The notes beneath the pieces are model-generated. The model saw nothing but the letters and a program-made list of their open reading frames with translations, searched no databases and was not told the origin of the DNA. From contig VZRG01002371.1 in NCBI GenBank assembly GCA_013397435.1, positions 41,938-105,937 on the forward strand: DNA of 64,000 bases. Direction: 5' to 3'. Source of the stretch: Erythrocercus mccallii (lineage: Eukaryota > Chordata > Aves > Passeriformes > Dicruridae). Shown piece after piece: positions 40,701-55,700 of this stretch. The position numbers and the translations under genes were made by a program. Every line of letters starts with the position of its first letter. Position 1 is the stretch's first letter.

Positions 40701-43700
40701 ATATAGCAGGTGCACTAAAGAGTGCTTTATGTCAAAAATGAATTAACAAATTACTAAAGTTAACACATCTAACTGGGCTCTACTCCCATAACTTCCCATC
40801 AAGTACTCACACTCTACAACATTCTCTTTATGGGTTTCTCTGCTCTTGTCAGTTTTCAGTCATTATTTTTATATTAAAATGCCATAGAATCTCCTTGGCA
40901 TAATCAACATTAGTTCCACCATTCCAACTTCATGGTTACAAGTTCTTGAAACATATAACTATGCTCTTAATAAAATCAAACCAAGCGAAGATGCCAAGTC
41001 CTGTGTAAACATTGTCAGTAGTGGAATCACTATGCAACCCATTTTCTGGTGATTCTTCTATGAAACTGCTGATGTGGATTTTCAATCAACAGAAACTTCC
41101 ATGTGTTTTGAAATGTCACAGTTAAAAAGGAAAAAAATCTGTTTCATGTTGCTGCAAGTACTCGGACTGTGTGTGTATCATATCCAAAATAAATAACTAA
41201 TACTTGCATTATCTTGCCATGAGGTTGGTTTCTCTTCTCACCTTATTTCAGTGTCATTCAGTTGCCTTACACCAGCAATGGAATCCAAATAGCACCTTAT
41301 GGACGCAACATCCGCCTGGTAGCCAAGCTGATGGAGATGGAACTGGTGGTCATGTGGAACAATGATGACTACCTCATGGTTAGTAAAATGTTCTCATAGA
41401 GCAGAGAAAATTATCACTGATTTACTGGAATGGCAAAAACTCTCTGAATTTAATGGCTGCTTTTGCTTGTATTTACTATTTTCATATTTATTCTTTTCCT
41501 GTTTTATCCATTCCTCTTGAAATAAACAACTTTGCAAGCTGCTTTCACTTGCAACATAGATAGTTAGCTAAAGCCACCAGTGCTGAGATTTGTGGATCAC
41601 ATTTTAATCTTTCTTCAGGGTATTCCAGCAGCTGCAATGTTTTGCTTAAGAGATGTTGTTTAAAGTTGTGTAGAACTTAATATTGTATGCCATAGTTTAT
41701 TCTTTCTTTATTGGGCTTCCCTGGGACATCTTTTGGTTTCAAACATCGAGCGCTTCTACCAGTTTCTTTTTTCTTTCCTTTTTCTGAATGTTTTCAGATT
41801 TTCCTTTCAAAATCCCCAATACATTTTCTCAGTGTGACTTGTGATATTATTGCCAAAAAAGGCACTGAATTCTACATTGATTAAGTTTGCTAAAACAAGG
41901 AGATGTAGTAAATTGTGTGGGAGATTTATCAGCATTATTATTACATATATAAGAGAAAATGCTACTGAGATGAGTTAATTTGACTATAAAAAGAATATGG
42001 TTTTATTTCTCTGATCTAATTTTTTATAATAATTCACTGTTTGTAGTAATACTACCATTTTAGTCTCCAGAACAACAGAGAACTCAATAACCTTCTTCTG
42101 AAAATAGATTTTCTACCTATAACCTTAAGTTTCTTAATATAAAAAACCTGAAATTTGTGCCCTGTCAACAAAGATATTAGCAAGGCTTCAGCATTATTTT
42201 CTTTTTTCCCTGGGTCCTTAGAATGTTATCCCCTGTCAATTCCCTTTGTCTTCAAATCTTATTCTTTTTATTAAATACTAATTTTTAAAAATCACTGTTT
42301 GCCTATTGGGAAAAGACTTCACTGCTTACTAAATTCTTTCCCCAAAAAAGTCAATGAATATAATGAGAAGAATCACTTTTAATTGGGTGCTTGAACTGAA
42401 TTTGTTTGAGAAAGGTATTGTTGTACAGACCATTTTACTTAGGCTGATCCTTTTAAATGTTTTGTTCTATTTTATTTTAGGTTTTGGCTGAAAAAAAATA
42501 CATGGGGAAAACGTGTGGAATGTGTGGGAACTATGATGGTTATGAATTGAATGAATTTGTGCGTGAAGGTAAGAGACAAGGACATTTCAGACAGAAGGAG
42601 AATGAGTTAAAGTGAGTCAAAGTTGAAAACTGAGTAATGTGATAGCATTTCTGTGTTTCAGAATGGAGTAAAGCAGTCCAGTGGCACACCAACATACCTC
42701 ATATGATTATTCTACACTTTATTATCTCCTGTGAGCATAGTACAATGGGTTCATCACACAAGTGATAAGGACTCTTGTCTTTTAGAAACAGGTGGTAAGG
42801 ATCACATTCTCCTAACTTCCACAAGAGGCAGTTATCATCATTGGGAAGATTAACTAGTAGGACACTCAAAGAGTAAAATCTGAGTTTTGCTACATCACAG
42901 CAACAAGTAAACAAATCAATGCAGTTTTTTTCCTAACAAATTATAACCCTTCAATTTCCAGGTAAATTGCTGGATACATATAAATTTGCTGCATTACAAA
43001 AAATGGATGATCCATCAGAGATCTGCCTGTCTGAGGAGATACCAATTTCCGCCATTCCTCACAAAAAATACGTAAGAAGGATCTTCTTGGCTTCTCTGCA
43101 GCATGATTCTTAGCGGGGGAGGCAAGATAGGTAGAAATCAACAACAGAGAGGCAGTGGTTTCATAAAAATGAAAGTGGTTTCCATGAAAACAGGTACAGT
43201 CTGTATCGCATGATACGAGAAAGAAAATGAGTTCTTTGCATTAAAATACGTTTGAATAAAAGCCCACAGGCATTTTGAAGGCCAGATTTAAATCACTCGT
43301 AAAAATCAATGAGCATTTAGCTCACAGCTTTCTGGAGTTCCATGCAGGTCATCACAGGAAATTTGTGGAAAGCAATGAAGCTTTAAGAACCTTTTATCGA
43401 ACAGCTAGAGACCTAAGACTATAAGCTGTACAGATTTGAAGATATTCACAATACATAAATCGTATTGCTAGATAACAGCACTGATAATAGAGACAACCAC
43501 CATGAACTGCTGTCACTTACAGTTCTAAATGAAAATTAATGTGCCTGAGAACCTTTAAGACCTTAGACTGCAGTAGGCGGCATGGTAGGCAACACAAACA
43601 TGCAGGCAACAGAAATGCACCAAGTGTGTGCTCAAAGAAGAATGAATTTTGTGATCTTCTCATCTGGAATGTTATTCATGGAACTGATTTGCCAGGATAC

Positions 43701-46700
43701 AACACATTTCCAGTGTGTAATTCTCAGCAATTATTAGGGGGGTTGATGGCACTAAAAGTGACTTAATTTTCAACATAATGAGAAATGGAATTATTTGACT
43801 ATATCAAGTTCTTTCTGTTGCACTATGGGTTTATATTTACTTCTATCTGTGAATTTCTCACACATTTTAAATCAAATATGCATTATTAAAATCTAGGGGA
43901 AAAAGCAAACAAACCAACAAGAAAATCATAACTAGCAGTGTTATTCCGTTGGGGCTTTCATATAAAGGAAACACCACCTGGAACAATTTTCTTTCTCTTT
44001 TTTTATTTAGGCCATGATCTGTTCTCAGCTACTTAATTTGGTGTCACCAACCTGCAGTGTGCCCAAGGATAGGTTTGTCATTCGTTGCCAGCTCGATATG
44101 CAGGACTGCAGCGAGCCAGGACAAAACAATTGCACTTGCTCTACACTGTCAGAGTATTCCAGGCAGTGTGCTATGTCCCACCAAATGGTGTTCAACTGGA
44201 GAACTGAAAGCTTCTGCTGTAAGTTCAAATGGTTTATTCATGAGAGACTATACTTAACTTTCCTGTGTCTTTAATAGAGGGATAATGATAAATAGCTGGA
44301 ATATTTATAAAAAGTCTCTACTGTCTTTAATCAAACAAATTATTTTCTATGGAGAACAGTGGTCTTTGATAAAGCTGTAAGAAAGAGAGCAGGGAAACCT
44401 CAAAGAAGAAGGAAGCTCAAAACAGCTCCTATGTCTAGATCAGTGACAATAAAACAGATAAACATCCACCAAATGAAAACTGATTAACCTCTCAAAATTC
44501 CTGCAGGAGGTTGCTTGCTCTAAGCACAGTTTTCTTATTACTGTACTTGGAAAATTAGCCAGTGAAGAGAGAGCACTTTTAAATAGCCCCTGAAGTCTTT
44601 GAACCTTTTTGCTAATAATTGCCATAGCTCCCTTTATTCAAAGATGATTTTCAGTTGTCCTTTTACAGATGCTGAATCTTCTTATTTACAATGACTGATT
44701 GGAAGTAAAACCTTGAAGTACTATAGAAAGTCTGATTTGTGGTACTTCATTAGGCTGCAGTATGGCCTGTTTGCCATTCTCCAAGCATCTGAAAAAATGT
44801 TTCCAATTTTTTGGGCAAGAAAAATGAAAAAAAGCCAGAGTGAATATATGATGGTAACAGAATACTCAGATGATGAAATGAATATTGAGGCAGTATAAAA
44901 GAATGATAGTGTCAGAAATCAGAAGGTCTTTTCCTTGCTAGGAAATAGGTGAAATATTCTTCTCTGTTTACACTTTAAAAATCTTAACATTCCCACTGTT
45001 TGTTGCAGCTGTGGGAAAATGTTCTGCAAACCAAATCTATGAGGAATGTGGTTCTCCTTGTATTAAAACCTGTTCCAACCCAGAGTACAGCTGTTCCAGT
45101 CACTGTACCTATGGCTGCTTTTGTCCAGAAGGTATCATTTCATCATATTCTTAATGGATCACACAAATGTTTTTTTGCACATATCCAGTCAAGTGGAATG
45201 GACTGCTAAATAATGAACTAGCTGTGCATTTCAGGGCATTGTGCTGCTAGAACTGCTCTTTCTCAGGTAACATAATGTAACTGGAGTCTTGAGTAATCAT
45301 GGTCCTTAAAGATGGTTGGTTGCTCTTTGCAAGAACAGAGCTATGAATACATTTTGCTCACAAGACCATGGTTTGTGATGGAATAATGATATGCCATCTG
45401 CTTAAAGTTCTTTCCTTAAATAAACATGGATCAGGCACCAGGAAGAGGTAGCATACCTCAGAGGACTTCTGCAATATTATGGGAATTTTGTAAGTTCCCT
45501 TTAAAACAAGATGAACTTATTACAGAAATTGTGATTGCTATCATTTGTATTTCAAAATAGGACAATTGACTGCTCTTTCATATGACAAAGTAGTCAAAAG
45601 CTGTTGTCACTTGTGAATATTCAGTTTCATTTTAATTAGGAGAAAACTTCCTGCATGTTACACCTCCAAGCATGGGCACTGCCTATGCAACAGTAGAATT
45701 ATCAGGCTAATTTCAGAAAGCATTCAAGCCATAATAACTGTAGTGCTAAGTGAGGATGGGGAAAAATGTTTTGTTTATCTTCTTTGGCAGGAACTGTTCT
45801 TGATGATATCTCAAAGAATCGGACATGTGTTCACATTAGCCAGTGTCCATGTACCCTGAATGGGAAAACATACGCTCCTGGTGAGACAATGAATGCAGCT
45901 TGTAGGACCTGGTGAGTAGCAACAGGTACTTCCATGAGAGAATGAAAAGCACCTTCACCAGACTATTGGAAAATTTTGCCTAACCTTTCAAATGGCAGCA
46001 CCTTTCACGATATGGGGAAGTTTACTGACAATCCATACATGAGTTCAGCAACTTTGAATTAAGATGAACAACTTCAACTGATACATGTAGACAAAGAAAA
46101 TCCAAGAATAGAAAACATAAGGAGAAAAGTGATAAAAATGACATATTTCATTACTAGGAAGTAGCTGAGTTTTTAGAACATGAAGAAAAGAATAACCTTG
46201 CACAGAATTGCTTGTTTTCTGCAGTAAATGTGTGATGGGTCAGTGGGACTGCAAAGACTTGCCCTGCCCTGGAAGGTGTTCACTGGAAGGAGGCTCCTTT
46301 GTTACCACGTTTGATTCAAGGCCATATCGATTCCATGGAGTTTGCACTTACGTTCTTATGAAGGTAATTTCCTGCAGTCTAGAAACAAAGAGTATCAAAT
46401 GGATATATTTTAGTCTGTCTTTGGTTTCTTATTGGAACACAAACTGAGGACCTCGTAAGATACACATTTATTCTACAAATCATGGTTATACTGACATAGG
46501 CTTCTCTTTTTCTCTTTCCTGCTTCCCTCCAGAGTCCTAGCCTGCCACACAATGGAACCCTAATGGCTGTTTATGAAAAGACTGGTTATTCTCATTCTGA
46601 GACGTCACTTAGTGCTATAATTTACCAATCTGCAAAGGTAGGGATTCCCTCCACTGGTTCCATCCAGCATTTCATCACTAGATTAGCCAAATAAGTGCTC

Positions 46701-49700
46701 AAAGTCATTGCTAGTTGGTTGAACTTAAAAATTATGGAGGGTAAATACTGAAGATATGTTTCTGCTCATGTATACACAGTAAAGATCTCAGTTGCTACAT
46801 CAACTTAGGAAGGTATTTTCAAAATGAATACTAAAAGCAGCATGTTATAACAGCATTTAACATATGAACAGCATATAACAACATGAATTAATTTTTTTTT
46901 TTACATAGATAATTGACAATATAGTTGCTTAACAAATAAATGTCATCTGTAAAGATAGTTACTTCTGGTTCCATGTTCTCTTCTTACAGGACAAAATTGT
47001 GATTTCTCAGAATGATCTCCTTACTGATGATGATGAACTAAAGCGGCTGCCTTACAGATCGGGTAAAAAAAAAAAAGGGAATATAAGTTCTATCCAAACA
47101 AAATTGTCTGTTTTTACACAAGCCAGCATCTTTCACAACCTTTCAGTTGCTAACACCCAGGGATTTTAGAGGAAGGTTAAAGTCTTTCCTGCTGCATCTG
47201 TTCTTCTGTGGAGGGCTGTGTGTGGGAGAAGAGTTGTAGACAGAGTGCTAGGACATTTATGTATGTGTTAAAATCATTACCTTGCAGTATCACCAGCATC
47301 TCTATTTTTAAACATGCTTGTTCGTTCAGGAGGCATCACCATTTTCAGGCAGTCCTCCATGTACGTTCAGATGCATACAAACTTTGGACTGGAACTTGCA
47401 GTTCAAACATCACCTGTGTTCCAGGCCTACGTGAAAGTTGGATCACAATTCAAAGGCAGAACTCTAGGTAAGTAAACAAGTCCCCTTGCAAAGGAGAAAA
47501 TGTAGGGAGTATAATTTTGAAAACTAAGTATGCATCTTTTAGGAAATTTTGTCTCCAGATTCAAAGAAAAAAAACTCGGGGCATTGGAAAACTAAATTGA
47601 ATTTTGGCTAATAACTTTAAAATTAATCAAAGAAACTAGAAGTGTCACATTTTTCATACATAATGCAATGCTGTTCTGTATTTCATGTGTGCCTTTTTCA
47701 ATATGTGCTTTACTACACAATGAAGGAGCAACAAACAAGCTTGTGGTATCTGCATCTTGGAGCACACAGTTCTCTGAATGTAGTGCATGACCACTGTAAA
47801 CACAATGAGCCTAAGAATCTAAAAGCTTCTCAGCTGGTAATCACCAGATGGAGATGTTTATTGCACAGCAACATTAGCCACACAAGCATATTTTGCATTC
47901 TGGTTATGGGGAATCACAGAGAGGCCTTGGCTTTTATAAAAGCCTAAATACATATTCTTTGTCATTATGCATTTAATATACATAAGAAAACATGCACTTC
48001 AAAAGTGTTTCATGGCCTTTCTCTTTTACATTAAAGGGCATTTTACATACTATTTAAAACCACTTTTTTCTAAGAAAAGGGGGAAGACTTCTTTATGATT
48101 TTGTCATTGATTAGAAGCTGACACTCAACCTGAGGAGGCAGAGGCTCAGTGACTGAATGTGTTCTTAATCAAGATTCTCTGGCTACTTGACCTGAGTATT
48201 CATTGACACTCTATGTAGAGCTTTTGAATCAATTTTGTCACTGGTATAGAATGAAACATAGGCCATTGTGCACACATTCTTTAATTTCCGCCGTCCCTTG
48301 CATTTCTGATGTTGTCAGGTTTGTGTGGCAATTACAATGGAGACACTACAGATGACTTCATGACTAGCATGGATATCACTGAAGGGACAGCCTCCCTGTT
48401 CGTAGATTCCTGGAGGGCAGGAAATTGCCACCCTGCCTTAGAGAGAGAGACTGACCCTTGTGCTTTGAGCCAACTTAACAGTAAGTAGATGTGCTGTGGT
48501 AACTGATCTCTCCAGCTGGCTTTGTCTGACACTTCCATAAGGCCCTACCAGGGAAATGAGAGAGCTGGACAGAAACAGAGACTGAGAGGATTAAACTTGA
48601 CAAATTCTGTCACCAACACGCCATTTCTGCTTTCTAGAATACATATCAAGTGAAAGCTCATCAGATACTGCAATGTCTATGGTTGTCTTAGGCTTGCTCA
48701 GCAGTACTGAGACTGAAATCCAGGTTTTGTCTTCCCAAGTCTCTGTTGCTGTTGGTCTTAAAAAAAAAAAGGTGAAAAAGAAAAAAAAAAGCTCTATTGA
48801 GCCACTTGTACCAGAATAGAGTCTGAAACCTAACAAGTTCTCCTATTGTTCGGTGCATCGTTGCCAAAAGTTCCTAAAATACCAAATTTTTAAAAATTTC
48901 CTTTTCAATGTTTTCCCCCTAACTTTCCCGTTTTAATGTTTACTGTTTACTTTCATTAGAAATATCTGCTGAGACTCATTGCTCCATTCTGACCAAGAAG
49001 GGTACAGTGTTTGAGAAATGCCATGCTGTGGTGAACCCTATTCCTTTCTACAAGGTAGGAAGTTATGATGGATGTACAGAGGGAGTCAAAATATCAACCA
49101 GATTGGACTCTGTATACAGTGTCCCACGCATTGAATCAGCAATGCAGAGATGCTTAAGAACAGGTGTGGTTTTGAAAATTATGTCTCCACCACACTGAAA
49201 GTCTGTTTGGTCACAGGCACCAGTCCCATCCCTGTGACTCAGAAAATTTTTGCTCATGCTGCAGTTGTCCATGACAACAACTTTAACTGTGCAAAGTGTT
49301 GATTTTACCATGTGCCTAATTGAGCTCAATATATTTGCCAATCTACACAAAGCATTTTGAATATTAAAAATTAGAAGCAGCAAATAAACAAAGGCATTTT
49401 TTAGGGTACTAAGTATATTTTATTTACATCAGCAATGCAGTAACTCAGATATTTTCCATCAGTTTTAGTTATACAATAATGTGTATCTTGTGTGACTTAG
49501 TTCTGTAATTCAGCATAGAATCATATTGGTTGGGAAAGATTTTTGAGATCATTGAGTCCAACCATAAATACAATAAAGCCAAGTCCACCACTACACCACG
49601 TCCCTAAATGTCACATCCACACATCTTTCAAATACCTCCAGGGTTTAACACTTCCAAATGTCTGGTTCCCAGTAACAAAGTACTCTCTGTGTGTTGGGTT

Positions 49701-52700
49701 TCAGAGATGTGTCTACCAAGCCTGTAATTATGAAGAGACCTTTCCTTATATTTGTTCTGCTCTGGGATCGTATGCACGAGCCTGCAGTTCCATGGGTTTA
49801 ATCCTTGAGAACTGGAGGAGCAGTATGGACAATTGCAGTAAGTACCTGAACAAACGCTTAGTGGTCTGCCATCAGATGAGTAGTGAGGAAATAGTGATCA
49901 GAAAGAAGAGCTGAAATTGGATAACAAATATCCAACTGTTGGACACCCTTATAGTTTCTGTCTGAACAGGGTTGTTATTTCAAGACTATATGAAAAAGAT
50001 TCTTCATATGCTTTAAGGTGAGCATGTGGATGCTTCCAGGACTTGATAATTAAGATACAGAACAGACAGAAAAATAAAGCTATCCTGTAAAATGAGAACT
50101 AGGGAAAACCAACTACAGATTTTATTTTGCAGCTCAGACATAGGCACAGGTTTCACTGTTACTCAAAAATACATTGATATTTCTGCTAAGCTTCCATTTG
50201 CATTATTAAATGCCAAGATCCACAAAAAAGCTGTAAGGTATTTTAGCTGCATAGTTTGCTGTTAAGTCTTGGTCTGCAACATTTTTTGCTAGAGCTCCAC
50301 ATCCACAGGAAGAGAAGCAACAGGAAGCATTAAGTATTGAAGCTGTTGACACAAAATAAGCAGCACATCATAAGCAAAAGGACATTATCTTTCACACAGA
50401 AGACCATCAGTATGTGGAGTTTAACATACACTCTTGTCTTGTTTTATAGCCATTACTTGCACTGGCAATCAAACATTCAGCTACAACACTCAGGCATGTG
50501 ACAGGACATGCTTGTCACTCTCCAACCGAGCCCTGGAATGCCATCCAGCTGATATTCCTATTGAAGGCTGCCAGTGTCCTAAAGGAATGTACCTGAACCA
50601 CAAGAATGAGTGTGTTCGTAAATCTCATTGTCCCTGCTACTTAGAGGACAGAAAGTACATCCTGCCTGACCAGTCAACAATGACTGGTGGGATCACCTGG
50701 TAAGTGTGTCACGTTTAAAGGTGAACAAACTGAAAATGGAGGTGGGGGGTCTTCATGCCTCTGTCAAGGGTCAGCTGCAGCAAGCAGATAAGCACCACAC
50801 AGCCACTTAGTCCAGCAGGATGTGGAAGAGAATCAGACAACAGTGAGAAACCTTATGGGTAGAGATATAGACAGTTTGCTAAATTTCTTAATTAATAATA
50901 AGCAGAAAGCTTATTTAATAAGAAAGCAGCATGAACAATCAAAGCTAAGGAAGGAATTGATTCAGAACTTCCTGTCAGCAGGCAGCCATTTAGACATTTC
51001 CAGGAACACATGAATTTGCTATGCGTAATGGTTTGTTGGGAAGACAAGTGCTGTAACTCTGAACATCCCTCCTTCTTCCTTCTTTACCTGAGCTTTTATT
51101 GCTGAGCTTGATGTGGTATACTGTGGAATCTTTCTTTGGTTAGTGGGGCCAGCTGTCCTGGCTGTGTCTCCTCCCAGCTTCCACTTAGAATGAAAATACT
51201 TTGCTTCTCAGCCTCCTCCCTGGCACGACAACCTGAGGAGCAAGAATTCTGGGACACTGTTCAGCACCAGCTAAAACAACATTGTGTTATCAACAATGTT
51301 TTGGTCACAAATCCAAAACATAGCACTGCTGAGCTGCTACAAAGAAAATTAACTCCATTCCAGCCCAAACCAGTACAGCCTTCTTTGTTTTTAATAGCAT
51401 AAATTTATTTTTCAAGACATCTTCTTTTGCCCTTTTCTGAACTACAAAAAAACAGAAATTTGCCTTACCTTCCACCTGGAAATGTTACGGAGAAAAATAG
51501 AAAATAATAGCTGAGATCTGATCATTCCTACTAGGAGGTTTTGTCAACAGCACTTAGCTGTTGTATACAAACTTCTGGAATTACTTGATAGGCCATCCTC
51601 ATAGTGACAATTGCCTACTAGTGATAACAGTGATAATGGGCTATTCACTTTCCAAACTGATGTTACTGTGTACAAAAAGCAAAGAGACAAGTTGACTCAA
51701 ATTCCACTTCAAAGGATGGGAAGGAGGTAGTAACATGAGTGAAACATTTTTAATAAAACAATTTTGCAAAAAGTCAAAATTTCTTTCTTAGAAGAGATTT
51801 TCATTGATTTTTCTTTTTCTCCCTAGCTACTGTGTTAATGGGAGGCTAAGTTGCACAGGCAAACCTCAAAATCCTGCAGGTATGAGTCTGATATTGTTTA
51901 CTTGCAAGAGTTTTTGTCCTTTATATTTTAAAATTACTACTTCACTGTTCTCTTCTATGTTAATTTCTCCTCAATGTTCATTTTTCTCCCTTTTTCCTAG
52001 AAATCTGCAAAGCTCCTAAGAAATACATATCATGTTCTGACAATTTAGAAAACAAGTATGGAGCTGCATGTGCCCCTACCTGTCAGATGCTGGCTACTGG
52101 AATTGAATGTGTGAGTTTCACAGCTCTGAGATATTTATCCTTTTGAGAGAGATAGAATGTTCTAGTTGTTACTTAGAACTAGACTACATTGCTTGTAGTG
52201 AAATTAAAGGAAATATTTTATCTAACATGATGCAGTTAAATATCAGGCTGTGGACACAAAAATTGTACATATATTTAAGAATTGATTAAAGAAATTAATT
52301 GCATGAATTAATGAATTAAATTCTATTAGAATAAAAATCCATTAAGGATTCTTAACTACATGGCTATAATCTCTGGCTCAGGTATCCATAAGCTGTGACT
52401 CCATGTCAGTGGAAACATGGGGTTTATGCTTCCTGATCTATTTTTTCTCAACTCTCTGCTGCTGTTGATCACAGAATGCAGGAGACCTGGGCTAGGTGAA
52501 GATCTGGGCTGTCCTGGTAGGGTTTTCTTATATTAAGGAAACAGTCTAATTGGAAGAGTTTTAATAAGCCTTCTTGATATGAAGAATATTCTGTTGTACT
52601 GTTTCTGAAAGACTGGTAGTGATGGAAGATAAATTTTTCAGTCTTCAGGTATGTTTAGTATCTCAGACCACAAGTATATGTTCCAGCTTCAGTGCAGCTT

Positions 52701-55700
52701 GTTGAACTGACAGCATGTTAATACAAGGAATATCACAAAACTAAAATGAAGCCCAAACAGAACTCAGCACAGGTTCACTCCTGACACCATTCAAGTCCAG
52801 GATAAAATGTATCTCACAGTCTTTCTTTTTGTTTTGCAATCTGTTGGCCTTTTCCAGATACCCACAAAGTGTGAATCAGGCTGTGTCTGTGCTGATGGCC
52901 TCTATGAAAATCTCGATGGCAGGTGTGTGCCAGCTGAGGAGTGTCCATGTGAATATGGTGGCCTTTCTTATGGAAGAGGTGAACAAATCCAGACTGAATG
53001 TGAGATCTGGTAAGAATCACAGGGTTTTTCATTGCAGATCCTCTGTTTCACTGAAGTGTACAGCCACATAAAAAAAAGTGTTTGACTGGAGAGTAGGAAA
53101 TAGCAATAGCTGTAAGGAAGAAATACCATGACAGAATAAGGGATTAACAGAGAGAAGCTTAACATTTGATAATATATGTGTGGATGAGAGTCATTGTACC
53201 ATCTTCAGGGATAATTTCTGCCTTCAGGAATAAAGGTATCCAGTAGGGCCTGTGACTGTAAATGATATAAAGTCAAGTATTATTAACAACTCTACTTAAA
53301 TAAAGATGAGGACAAAATCTTTCTTCTTTTCTGTAGATAAAAGCAACCCAAAAAGATTCCCATCTCTTTAGCAGCATTCTCAAAGTACTTTATTCCCTTT
53401 CCAGTTACTAATCTATTATTAAAAAAAAAACAACACGCCCCAAACTACACAGAGCAGTGGGTTCTGATCTCATTAAGAGCAAAAATAATTGGGTTTTATA
53501 TACTATTTTTTAATTAAAAAAAGCATTAAAATTATTTAAAGTTTCTTCTTTCTTACTAATTCATTTTCTAGGCAGTCCATAAATTTTAATTATTGTTCTT
53601 ATATTAACTTTAACTTGGTCTCAGTGTACATAAGTCAGTTAATTGAACATGTTATCGATAAAAGTGGATGTATATAAAAATAAGCAGGTGAAGAAGGTAT
53701 TTCTTTGAAATCTGAGTGTGGTTTCTCTTTTCACTCCCAGCACTTGCACAAAAGGCAAATGGAAGTGTGTTCAGAAAACGAGGTGTTCCTCTACCTGTAA
53801 TCTGTATGGAGAAGGTCACATCACCACCTTTGATGGACAGCGTTTTGTGTTTGATGGCAACTGTGAATACATATTAGCTATGGTAACCTGCTTCCTCCTG
53901 GTTATTTCAGCAGCATCTCAGCATCAAGAAATGGCTGGATTTAAGAGACTAATAAAAATATGCTAGGATGCATCAATGAATGAATGAATCTTTATAACCA
54001 CTTACTGAGTTTCTATATGTTATGTTTATTTCAATACTTAGAATGCAAATATTTTACTTCCAAAAATCATCATTTTTATGCAATTATAACCTATTTTAGA
54101 TTTTTTAATAATATGTTTAAATAGTCATTGTATTCTGTACCAGACAAATACGTCTTTTGGGGAAGTTATGTCAGTTTGACTAGCAAAGCAGAGGTCATCA
54201 CCTCCTAAAACAGAATTACTCATGACATTTTAAGCATCCTGTATTTTCTTATAATTTTATTTTTTAAGTTGGACGACTTCAGACACAGTTTGTTGAGCCA
54301 TTGTGCTTCTGGTGGTTTGTTTTGGGTTTTTTTAGGATGGCTGCAGTGTTAACAGACCCATTTCCTCTTTCAAAATTGTTACTGAGAATGTCATCTGTGG
54401 GAAATCAGGAGTTACATGCTCCAGATCCATCAGTATTTACCTTGGGGTAAGCTCTTCTTTCTGCCATTATCCAGCTGAATAGATTTTAAGACCAGGTCTT
54501 CTTCATTTTTGGAAGCTTTAGCTGTATCTTAAGAGTTTTGTAAGTGAAATTATGTGATAAACCTAGAGCCTTGGTTTTAGTAGGAAATGCCATAGTTGTT
54601 TGTTTGGGATTCTCATGTTGTGTTGCATTCTCCAAGAATCTTGTCCATGTAGAAGCCAGGCAATTTTGAAGTTTACTCCCGAGTGAATTGCTCAATCAAA
54701 AGATACTGTTTTCCTGCTGCAGTATCACAGCATCTGAACTTCAGCAAGGAAGATACTGAAACTTGTTAAATTGTAACTTGCAGATAAATTTTCTTCCAGA
54801 ATCTGACAATCATACTGAAAGATGAAACCTTTGCTATTTCTGGGGACAATCCTGGTGTACGATACAAAGTGAAAAAGAATGCACTTCACCTGATGTTTGA
54901 TATCATTATCCCAGGAAAATACAACATGACCCTTATTTGGAATAAGCACATGAACTTCTTCATCAAGATCTCCAGAGAAACACAGGTATTGCAGAATAAT
55001 TTCCTTAAAGTGTCCCTCCATTCAGGTTGAACTGCACATTTGATCGCAGTTGTCTCGAATCTCTGTGATGAATCTCTGTGATGGATGCTACTAGCAATTA
55101 ATTTTTATCACTACCTCCAAAACAGCAGAGATCTTCACAAAAGGCTAACTTTTAAGGGATTTCTGTACTGCATTCAGGAAATTCTTGAGCTAAGTGTTTG
55201 TAATTTATGCAACTGCACATTTGAATTTGATCCCTAAATGACGACACTTAACAGTTTAGAGGAGAAACCCATGCACAAGTATGTTACGAGAGGGTATTTG
55301 TAGATGACATTCATTCCTAAAGCACAGAAAACTGTCAGTAATTAGAATTGTAACTTGCTGGACTGATATTGGTGCTCTCATTGAATCTAGGAAACGATCT
55401 GTGGTTTATGTGGGAACTATAATGGCAACATGAAGGATGACTTTGAAACTCGAAGCAAGTACGTGGCATCAAACGAGCTGGAATTTGTCAACTCTTGGAA
55501 AGAGAATCCTCTCTGTGGGGATGTGTACTTCGTAGTGGACCCCTGTAGCAAGAACCCTTATCGTAAAGCATGGGCAGAAAAGACATGTTCCATCATCAAC
55601 AGCCATGTTTTTTCTGCCTGTCACAATAAGGTAAGAGTATACTTGCTCTTTTTTTGTTTATGGGCATAATCCGTATTCTTCCAAATGCTCATGCTCCAAG

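Noticed and set aside
50822..51013. Open frame of 63 codons in intron 18
   Set aside because: Lies inside the solo LTR, with no viral or host gene content.
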